Below are positions 56,295 to 64,000 of a DNA stretch of 64,000 nucleotides, one piece after another. Positions within the stretch are counted from its first letter, which is position 1. Each line of letters begins with the position of its first letter. Origin of the DNA: Cutaneotrichosporon cavernicola (taxonomy: Eukaryota; Basidiomycota; Tremellomycetes; Trichosporonales; Trichosporonaceae); NCBI RefSeq assembly GCF_030864355.1, contig NC_083395.1, positions 1,240,001-1,304,000 of the forward strand. Direction: 5' to 3'. A model generated the notes under the pieces. The model saw only the letters and a program-made list of their open reading frames with translations. It was not told where the DNA came from and made no database searches. The translations under genes and the position numbers were made by a program.

Positions 56295-59259
56295 ATGTCT
56301 TATTCTCCAGCCCCCGATGGGCGCGACGAGGAACAGGTTCCCATGGTGACCCCTGCCCGTTCTCCACTACCACCAACTGCCGAGGAGCTTGAGCTGCAAC
56401 ATGTCAAGTACGTCGTGTCCTGTTCAATCAAGCTAATCTCAGGCGATACGATGACTTTAGCACCGTAGGTGAGCTAGATCTTTCACAATCTGCAACTAAC
56501 CGCAGACTGGGTCCAGGACTCGCTACGCGAGCGGCATCCGTATTCGCAACGTCAGCCCAAGCCAGGGAGTGTGATGGACCGGCTTAACCACCTCGACGGC
56601 GTGCTCGGATGGCTGTGGCGCCTCCTCATGCGTGCTCTGGTCGAGGGTGAGAGCTATGTCATCATCACTCTGACCGGTGCGTCTACCCGAATCTTGATCA
56701 GACTGACCTCAGGTATCGGGATCGGGCTAAGTGCCGCGCTCATGTCGATCATGACAGCTTGGCTCGCCGACCTCAAACTTGGGCGGTGTTCGACTGGTTG
56801 GTGGCTCAGTCGCAAGTTCTGCTGTCTCGAGGTCGCGGACGAAGGCGAGAGCTGTGAGGAGTGGAGCCGTTGGGGCATGTTCCAGCCGTTCCCTTGGATC
56901 GCCTACGTCATGTACGCGGTGAGCAATCTTCACGCTGCTAAAGCTGACTCCAGGCGATGTTTGCATTCACAGCGGCTTACCTCGTGCGCAACTTTGCCCC
57001 GTATGCCGCGGGTTCGGGTATCTCGGAGATCAAGTGCATTCTCGGCGGGTTCATTATCAAGGGATATCTCGGGCTCGAGACCCTCATCCTCAAGGCCTTG
57101 ACCCTGGTGAGTCTTGCTGAGGCATTACTGATTACAGCCTCTCGCTATCGGATCAGGTCTTGCTCTCGGCAAGGAGGGTCCTTCCGTCCACGTCGCGTGT
57201 GCCGTCGGCAACGTGGTCGCACGACTATTTCCTCGGTATCGCGACAGCCAACGTGAGTTGCTTGTCGACCTTACCTCTCCGCCAGGCTGACATTCAGTCA
57301 AGATGCGTGAGATCTTAACCGCGTCAAGTGCTGCTGGTGTCGCTGTCGCCTTCGGATCGCCGATCGGCGGCGTGTTGTTCTCGATTGAGGTAATCTCTGG
57401 AAGTCCCGATGTCGACTAACATCAGGAAATGAACCAGGCCTTTTCAACAAGGACTATGTGGCGCAGCTTTATATGTGCCTTGGTCGCGACGTTCACACTG
57501 GCCTCGGTCGACCCATTCCGGACCGGCAAGCTTGTCCTGTTCCAAGTCTCGTACGACCGAGACTGGCACTACTTCGAGATCCCGGCATACATACTGATCG
57601 GTGTTTTTGGCGTGAGTCCAGCTGTTGTCTTTCGGCGCCAGGCTGGCTAACATACAGGGCTGCTACGGTGCGTTCGTGTCAAAGTTCAACATCCAGGTTG
57701 CTGCGTTCCGACGCAAGCACCTCGCGACACACGGTGTCGCCGAAGCCGTCATCCTGGCTACGATTACCGCCTTCATCTCCTACCTGAACCGCTTCCTGCG
57801 CATCGACATGACAGAGATGATGTCGATCCTTTTCCGCGAGTGCGAGGGCGGCGGTGACACCGACGGCCTTTGTCAGGCCTCCTCGCAATGGAGCGTTGTC
57901 AACTCGCTCCTCATCGCGAGCATCCTCCGCACCGGCTTCATCATCGTCACATACGGCTGTAAGGTGCCGGCTGGTATCTTCGTGCCGTCCATGGCTGTCG
58001 GCGCAACGTTTGGCCGCATGGTCGGCATCATCGTCAAGGCCATTCAACAGTGAGCATGGTGTGTGGATCGAGAGCTAATTGCAGGGCAAATCCCAACGCT
58101 CCTTGGTTCGCTGCCGCGTGTCTGCCTGACCAGCCGTGCATCACGCCAGGGACGTATGCGTTCCTCGGTGCAGGCGCAGCCCTCGGCGGCATCACTGGCC
58201 TCACTGTTACTGTTGTGGTCATCATGTTCGAACTCACCGGGGCATTGACCTACATCCTTCCCACTATGGTGAGCTGGCTGTTGCGAGGCTATCGGCTGAC
58301 ACCAGATTGTCGTCCTCGTCACCAAGGCTGTCAACGACCAGATTGGCAAGGGCGGCATCGCGGAACAGATGATTCGCTTCAACGGCTTCCCATTCTTGGA
58401 GAAGGAAGACGCCGAGTCTGGAAAGTCGCTCCTTGAGCCAAGTGAGTGGACTGCTGCTGTTATCCATTGGCCTACACTGACATCAGTCTCACACATCATG
58501 CGCAAGGACATTGTCGTCATGCCGTCCGACGGCCTTTCACTGGCAGAACTGAGCGAGATTGTCCAGAGCACCGAGTACCAGGGATACCCCGTCGTCCGCT
58601 CCTCGGTAGACCGCACAATAAAGGGCTTCATCCGCAAGAACGACTTGCGATACGCGCTCGACCGCGCGCGGCGAAACTATAAACTCTCCCCTGACGCGCT
58701 GTGCACGTTCTCCGAGTCCGCGGACGCGCAAGGTGACGATTCGGGCCTCCTTCCCCATCCCAACGTCGTGGTGCCTGACGTCGCGTACGGTTCAGAGGTG
58801 CATACCGTCGACTTTGGACAATTCGTGGACGAGACTCCGCTAAACGTACCACCCAAGATGCCGCTCGAGATCGTCCTCCAGTTATTCCGCCGTATGGGAC
58901 CCCGTGTCATCTTAGTCAACCACGAGGGCAAACTTGCAGGCATGGTGACGATCAAGGACCTGCTGCGACATGAGGCAGGCGAGAAGGCTGCACAGGAGGT
59001 GGCCGCCGCCGCCGCTGTCGCGGACACAGGCCACCAGCGCTCGAGTTCGTGGGGCGAGTGGGCCCCTACACCAGACTCGCGCGGTGGCGGGAGACTTGAG
59101 GGGCTCCTCGAGGACGGACTGGTGTGGGCTCAGACGCACGGCGTAGGTGTCGTCAACGAGGTGATTTCACGTGTGCGCAGCGCCCGTCCTGGCGCGATGC
59201 GAGTTAGCCGCGAGTCATATTCGTTTGAGATGAACGACGACGGACGACGGAGCGGGTAA
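56295..59259 (+). CDS. CLC-type chloride channel / Cl-/H+ antiporter
   Basis: Ion transporter of Golgi, endosome or vacuole membranes, closest to fungal Gef1 and animal ClC-3 to -5. Ten or more short introns break the gene. CLC signatures are present: [11 protein letters not shown] (helix D), [19 protein letters not shown] (helix F with the gating Glu), [18 protein letters not shown] and [20 protein letters not shown] (helix N). These stand for the Cl- binding loops; helix-F Glu indicates an exchanger or gated channel, not an Ala/Val variant. Two CBS domains follow: [20 protein letters not shown] and [20 protein letters not shown]. The cytosolic tail ends [12 protein letters not shown]. The start is at [13 protein letters not shown]; upstream in-frame ATGs at 56133 give no CLC-like sequence. 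Confidence 0.93.
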
Positions 59260-59493
59260 CGTGGACTGCCCTGTCGTAGATTCTAGACATGCATGACTGT
59301 AATTCCTAATGCATCAAGATTTCGTTTCCAAGACTAACGACTAAGACTAACGATAGTGCCTTGGGCCTCTCAGCTACTGTACCCAAAATACTACAAACAT
59401 GCCCGATTAGATCTCGGAGTTGCACGACCGGGCTACGGAGTCTTGCTCAACGTATGCTAGACGGCGAATCTACTTGAGTGGAGGGCTGCGTAG

Positions 59494-61434
59494 CTAGCTG
59501 CTCCCGACCCAGTAGTTGTAGTTGTATGCCGTTGGCGTGGTCGTGAATGAGTACTGTGCGCCCGCGCTAAACGTCACGACGCGCTGTCCGCCGCGCTCGA
59601 TAGTACCGCCAATGGTGCCAGGCGCGAGAGGCATCTTGATCTTGCTTAGTCCAGCGGGAACCGAGAAGGACATGGAGTTGCCCCCAGACGTGAGGGTAGC
59701 GACTGATGGGGCGGTAGCGAACACGACTGCGTAGAGGTTATCGTCGGTCCAGTCGTAGCCGGTCGGGCGTCCAACCGGATCGGGCGCTTGAGCGCGCGCA
59801 GCGTGCGGTCGTGCCCAGAGGATGATTTGGTCCTTGTCGACCCGAGGGTAGGAACCCGTCTTGTACGCCGTTGCGTAGTATTTTGTAATCGGGGCTAGGG
59901 CGGAGTGGTCGAACCCATTGACCCATCGTTCCGAGGTGGCGGGAAGAGAACCCCGGATAGGGCCGATGTACGAGCTCTCTCCGTAGTCGTTCCAAGTGAG
60001 GATTTCGGTCATGGTGCTGACACCGCGCTGGGCAATGATCTGTTCCCAGCGGGTGCAATACAACCAGTTGTCGGAGCGGTAGATCCAGTTCTTGTTCCAT
60101 GAATTTACGCCGAAATGGGTGAAGAAGAAGGGCGACACGGCCGTCATGTACGTCTTTCCACCAAGACCTGCGCGATAGGCTACATCCGTAGCCGTGTCAA
60201 TTTCTTTGTTGCCGACAGGCCACGCAGAGTTCCAGTTGAGCTCGCCGTCCATCCACGTGAGCTTGGAGAAGTCGGCCGGGTTCATAAACACGGACGGGAT
60301 GAAGAAAATCTTGACGCCTGCCCTCACGAGGGGATCCACAAACATTGTCTGCCATCCGGCGTTTGTGCCTGTGCCGAAAGTACAGTCCGAGCCAGCAAAG
60401 GTCGAAACTAGGACCTTGCCCCGGTACATTGCCTGTGCGGGGGAAGAGGCAAGTTGCCGCACAAGGTTGACGAGGCGGTTGGCATCGGCAGCCGAACCGC
60501 AGGGGAGAGAAGTCATGTCAAGGCTGAGGAACATTTTGAATGATCCGCGTGCTTCGGCGACACGGTAGGCTACGGCGGCCTGATCGGTCTGCCACCCCTC
60601 AATGCCGATGTTGAGGGCAAAGCCGTCGATTGCCTGGCTCGCCGCTGCGTTGATGTCGGCTTGCCAGTCGGAATTCGCATAGCTGTATGTATTGCCGACC
60701 ATGTGGTGCGCCCAGACTAAAGGTTGTTCAGTTGCTGCCGGGACGTTGGGGGGGACGGGTACGACGACGCCCGTCGCGGTGGGGTTGCTGGCAGTGGTGG
60801 ACTTGGTGGTGGCAGTAGTCGCGGTGGTGGTGGTGGTGGCCTTGGTAGTCGATGAGGGGGAAGAAGTCGTTGGGCAGTTGGAGGGCACCTGTCCGCCTCC
60901 CGAGCCTCCGGTGCTCGGGTTCAACTTGTACAGCGAGAGGTACCAAGCCGCACCGCACTTTGTTCCCGGCTCACCTTGGCAGGCCATACTACACACGTCG
61001 TCTGGTGCTTTCCTCCCTCCATCGCCAGTCAACGCATTGGCGCAATAACACTCGCCGCCGTACTCTGTACCTGCGATTGAGAAACCTCGGCGCGCGCACT
61101 CGGCGATGCAGAAAGACGGCGAGTTCGAAGGCGAGCTGAACCCGAAACCTTGTAGTAACCGCACCCCATTACTCTCGGTGACGCAGCCGTCATAATTCCA
61201 TCCGGCAGGGAGGACGGCGCGTCTCTCCAAGAGCGGTGGCGGAGGAGATAGTCCAAAGATGTCGCCATAGTATCGTTCCCGCAGAGCCGGCTGGGGCTGG
61301 GCGGCTGGGGCCGGCGCAGCCAGTGCGCCGGACACAGAGATAGAGGCGGAGATGAAGAGAGCGGCCAGCGCCATGATCAAAACTGTTAGAGAGCACCTGG
61401 CTCGCTGAACGGTGAAAGTGGGTAAGTGGGCCAA
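59494..61434 (-). CDS. WSC-domain alpha-1,3-glucanase (mutanase, GH71)
   Basis: A secreted wall- or glucan-degrading enzyme in a single 646-residue exon. An N-terminal signal segment (residues of about 15-40: LTVLIMALAALFISASI) precedes an Ala/Pro linker. A WSC domain follows, with GWNYDGCVTESNGVRLLQ, CIAECARRGFSIAGTEYGG and ECYCANALTGDGG, having the usual eight or so cysteines. A Thr/Ser stretch links it to a GH71 catalytic domain: WAHHMVGNTYSYANSDWQAD, DGFALNIGIEGWQTD, FKMFLSLDMTSLP and TEILTWNDYGESSYIGP, which carry the family's acidic catalytic positions. The length suits fungal mutanases such as Agn1/MutA. Whether it recycles its own wall or digests others is not visible. Alternate starts lie at codon 21. 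Confidence 0.93.
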   Translation of the reverse strand: MAHLPTFTVQRARCSLTVLIMALAALFISASISVSGALAAPAPAAQPQPALRERYYGDIFGLSPPPPLLERRAVLPAGWNYDGCVTESNGVRLLQGFGFSSPSNSPSFCIAECARRGFSIAGTEYGGECYCANALTGDGGRKAPDDVCSMACQGEPGTKCGAAWYLSLYKLNPSTGGSGGGQVPSNCPTTSSPSSTTKATTTTTATTATTKSTTASNPTATGVVVPVPPNVPAATEQPLVWAHHMVGNTYSYANSDWQADINAAASQAIDGFALNIGIEGWQTDQAAVAYRVAEARGSFKMFLSLDMTSLPCGSAADANRLVNLVRQLASSPAQAMYRGKVLVSTFAGSDCTFGTGTNAGWQTMFVDPLVRAGVKIFFIPSVFMNPADFSKLTWMDGELNWNSAWPVGNKEIDTATDVAYRAGLGGKTYMTAVSPFFFTHFGVNSWNKNWIYRSDNWLYCTRWEQIIAQRGVSTMTEILTWNDYGESSYIGPIRGSLPATSERWVNGFDHSALAPITKYYATAYKTGSYPRVDKDQIILWARPHAARAQAPDPVGRPTGYDWTDDNLYAVVFATAPSVATLTSGGNSMSFSVPAGLSKIKMPLAPGTIGGTIERGGQRVVTFSAGAQYSFTTTPTAYNYNYWVGSS

Positions 61435-62398
61435 CAGTCAGTGATGGGCCTATTCTTAAGCTATTCTGGAAAGCAAAAGGATGGGCAGTATACCATTCTT
61501 GGCTGAGGTAGTGGCGGAATGGTAGTGGCTAGCATCATCTGTTGGCTAATGTGGCGTCCAGGGTATCAGCTGGCCGGCGTCGCCGGTTGATGCGGTAGAA
61601 CACAATGTGTCAGTTGTAGGTTTGTCTCGCTCAGGTCATGCGCCGCTGTTGCTGGCGTCATGCCGTGAGGGTATGTTTGAATTGTAATGACCTATGGACG
61701 GGCCAGCGCCTCCTCGGCACGGCCTTCGGGGATGGGCTTTATCTGGCCCTGCGATGAGATGAGAGATTGATTACGAGATGGTCATCAGCTTGGCAAGATG
61801 GATGCCATCAAAGTACCGACATTCGTCGACTTTACAGGGAACAGAAGAAAAATCAGGCTCGTCGGAATCTCGTCGGAATCTGGTTCTGCGCTGGGATTGG
61901 TTTGTAATCGCTCGCCATCCTGCTTCTGCAATTTGGCGTTCTGGCGTTCTGGGTCCTGGCGTTCTGGGTCCTGGCAACTCTATTCATGCAAACCAAACAA
62001 GCTCAGAGCCAACCGTGCGCCTCCCTCACTGTGGCGCGTTGAATGGGAAAGGGCTGACGCGGCGGCGCTGCTGTCATAGCATTGGCTGCAATGTCCAGGA
62101 CACGGTGAAAGAAGCTGTTTTCCTGGCTTGGCGGCGCTCATGCCCGTGGGCGCAAGATCTAGTCGGCGTTCCTCAGTCCCCGGGTAATGATGGAAGGCTG
62201 TTGTCACCTTCTAGAGCTAATGACGAAACGTTGTCTCACATCGCCATCTTCCAAAGTCAGTGCCTTATGTTTGTGCCGGCCGTCCCTGTCACGTGTTCTT
62301 CTTCATAATCTGCTTGAGACAATACATGCTTATGTTGTTTTGTTGGCTATGCGGGAATAATGGAATATGTCACTACAAATTTTCTACTTCTACGTCGT
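61435..62398. other. intergenic region
   Basis: This covers the upstream region of the GH71 gene and the 3' flank of the BAG gene. Short tandem duplications are present at 61858-61880 and 61936-61973. No conserved coding potential was recognised. Confidence 0.5.
61936..61973. repeat. 15-bp direct repeat, two copies plus a partial one
   Basis: GCGTTCTGGGTCCTG is present twice head to tail (61944-61958 and 61959-61973), preceded by an eight-base partial unit (61936-61943). It lies in non-coding DNA. Confidence 0.9.
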
Positions 62399-64000
62399 CT
62401 ACCCCTCAACGTCGCTGGTCACGTCGGTCGTGTCACCAGTCATGACCCATCCGTCGTCGTCGTCGCTCTCGCCGCGCTCCCGCCGCTCCTTGACCTCGGC
62501 CCACTTTGCGTCGCGGCCCTTCTCGAGGTCGTTCAGCGCGCCCTGGATCTCGGCGACCACCTCCTTGCGGCGGTGGCGCACGGCCTTGTCGCCGTGGCTC
62601 TGCACGTCGTCAACTGCCAGGAGCAGCTGCATGAGGCTGTGCGCCTGCGCGTGGTATGCGTGGTTGTTGCGCGTGTAGAGGAGGGGTGGCTGGGTGGCGT
62701 CCGCAAGCGAAGGCGAGAACGAGAGGTAGCGGGGGAAAGTAAACTTGTCGCGGGTAGCATGGAGCTGCTGCGAGATGGCGTTGAGCTTCTGGATCGCCTT
62801 CTCGGCCTCGGGACCGGATGGCTTCAAGTCCTTGTGTTGCTTCTGCTTCTTCTCAGACTTGGGGTGGAAATCGGCTGCGTTGGCATGCAGCTGCGAGTGG
62901 AGCTCAGCAGCCCCCTCGACTGCGGCTTGGCCAGCAACCTCGCGGTGAGCGGCAACATCAGCGGGAGTGGCCTCGGCTGGGATCGCCTCCTTCTTGGCCT
63001 CCTTGGCGTCGATCGCAGCCTTGGTAGGAGGAGGAATAGGCTTGGGTTCGTGGAGCTGACTCGTGCCAACAGCGGCGGCCTGGGCAGCAGCGGAGCGGTG
63101 CTCGTCGACCGCCCACCCAGGCTCGCCCTTGGGGATGGCCTCATTGCGCGCCTCCTCTGCGCTCACGTTTGCGTCGGCGACCTCATGCTCAACAGCGTGA
63201 CCGGCAACCGCTGCCTGAGAGTACACGTCGTGGTGGAGGATAGTGTCGTCCGGGCTCGCGTCGTAGGGGATCCCGGCGGCGTCCTTCTCTTCCTGAGAGC
63301 CGTACTTCTTTGCGCGTCGAGCATCCCGGCGGTTCTTGGAAGCGCGCTTCTTGGCAATCGCGCGCTCGCGGCGCTTCTGCTTACGGTGTGCAGCACAAGG
63401 CTGACCGTTCAAGCCGTGCGCGCAGGGCGTGTTGGTAGTCGTGTCGCACGAGCAGGCGTCGCTGTGCTCGTCGCACATTGCGGCCTCCATCTGGGAGAGA
63501 ACATCGCGGAGGTAAGGAGGCAGGTCCTGGTAGCTACCAAGAGTCGAGGTGAAGGGTGCCTCCTCGTCGGGCTCGCAAGCGGCCTGGCGCGGACGTTCCT
63601 CCTTCTTTGGCGTAGCGGGGGCTATGGGGTCTGCGGCAGGAGCTGCGGGGCTCGCAAGAGCGGCAGTGGTTGCTGCAGAGCGAGCGTTGGCGTTGTTCGA
63701 AGCATCGAGCTGCGCCCACCCGGTGGTGGCCTGGGCGTTCTTGTCGTTCTTGTCGTTCTCGGAGGGGAGCGCGGCCCAACCAGCCTCGTTGACAATCCTG
63801 GGCTTGGGCCCGTCGTCCTTCTTAACCTCAGCCTTAGGTGCCTCGTCCTCGCCCTCGGACTCGGACTCGGACTCGGGGACAAACTCGAGGCCGTACTGAG
63901 CAAGGAATGAGTTGAGGTCGCCGACAGCGTTACCGACAAGCTGCTGCGATGCCTTGGGGTTACCGCGCTCACCCTCGGCGGCAGGTCCGACGTTGAGGCC
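62399..64000 (-). CDS. BAG-domain co-chaperone, cut by the right edge
   Basis: BAG domains bind the Hsp70 ATPase domain and drive nucleotide exchange. The frame is open from the window edge with no stop, so the 5' end is missing. The visible 534 residues include an N-terminal acidic Glu/Ser stretch (SESESEGEDEAP), a Cys/His cluster (CDEHSDACSCDTT, then CAHGLNGQPC), a Lys/Arg block, then repeated Ala/Glu-rich helices. The BAG helices lie at the C-terminus: HSLMQLLLAVDDVQSHGDKA and RRKEVVAEIQGALNDLEKG, with an acidic tail ending VTSDVEG. An ATG 171 codons from the edge (63490) is not taken as the start because the frame is coding-like upstream of it. An intron near the edge (GGTGAGC) is possible. 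Confidence 0.85.
   Translation of the reverse strand, partial: GLNVGPAAEGERGNPKASQQLVGNAVGDLNSFLAQYGLEFVPESESESEGEDEAPKAEVKKDDGPKPRIVNEAGWAALPSENDKNDKNAQATTGWAQLDASNNANARSAATTAALASPAAPAADPIAPATPKKEERPRQAACEPDEEAPFTSTLGSYQDLPPYLRDVLSQMEAAMCDEHSDACSCDTTTNTPCAHGLNGQPCAAHRKQKRRERAIAKKRASKNRRDARRAKKYGSQEEKDAAGIPYDASPDDTILHHDVYSQAAVAGHAVEHEVADANVSAEEARNEAIPKGEPGWAVDEHRSAAAQAAAVGTSQLHEPKPIPPPTKAAIDAKEAKKEAIPAEATPADVAAHREVAGQAAVEGAAELHSQLHANAADFHPKSEKKQKQHKDLKPSGPEAEKAIQKLNAISQQLHATRDKFTFPRYLSFSPSLADATQPPLLYTRNNHAYHAQAHSLMQLLLAVDDVQSHGDKAVRHRRKEVVAEIQGALNDLEKGRDAKWAEVKERRERGESDDDDGWVMTGDTTDVTSDVEG

Noticed and set aside
62360..63910. 516-codon plus-strand open frame at the right edge
   Set aside because: Antisense of the BAG-domain gene, which has clear BAG helices on the minus strand.

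Overview
The window is nuclear DNA of a compact, GC-rich fungal genome, most likely a basidiomycete yeast of the Tremellomycetes and perhaps near Trichosporon or Cutaneotrichosporon. That placement is inference. It rests on the gene set, on CTGAC/CTAAC branch sites lying only a few bases before the acceptor, and on many introns of only 30-50 nt. No organelle, viral, transposon or CRISPR sequence was recognised. I reconstructed gene structures by hand from splice signals, reading frame and family resemblance. For nine genes (J-domain, KTR, the 11-13 kb gene, RMT2, YjbQ-like, SKI8, CAP, the TBC-MTQ2 fusion, HTZ1 and STK16-like) the exon lengths add up to whole codons.

Layout from left to right: a possible 3' gene tail; a His-rich J-domain protein; a DUF2841 (YDR124W-like) nuclear protein; a 5-kb gene-poor and AT-richer stretch; a KTR/KRE2 mannosyltransferase; an unknown charged protein; RMT2; an eight-exon UPF0047/YjbQ gene; SKI8; cyclase-associated protein; a TBC RabGAP fused in frame to an MTQ2-like eRF1 glutamine methyltransferase; NUP192 divergent from histone H2A.Z; a MAK32-type PfkB protein divergent from a Tag1-like vacuolar membrane protein; the CCA-adding enzyme; an STK16/ENV7 kinase; a single-PAS protein; the PP2A scaffold subunit; Hsp110/SSE1; a secreted RlpA-like barrel protein; MPO1; an aldo/keto reductase; an unknown single-pass membrane protein; a PNUTS-like PP1 regulator; a CLC chloride/proton antiporter; a WSC-GH71 alpha-1,3-glucanase; and a BAG-domain protein cut by the right edge.

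Most genes are housekeeping: translation and RNA quality control (RMT2, MTQ2, SKI8, CCA1), nuclear pore and chromatin (NUP192, H2A.Z, PNUTS), chaperones (J protein, Hsp110, BAG), vesicle and vacuole function (TBC, CLC, Tag1-like, STK16) and cell wall (KTR, GH71, RlpA-like). They are packed as divergent pairs with short shared promoters and convergent pairs with stop codons sometimes under 100 bp apart. I see no operon-like or biosynthetic cluster. The most unusual items are the TBC-MTQ2 fusion, the 13-14 nt microexons in three genes, a GC-AG intron in CCA1, and the 5-kb gap.
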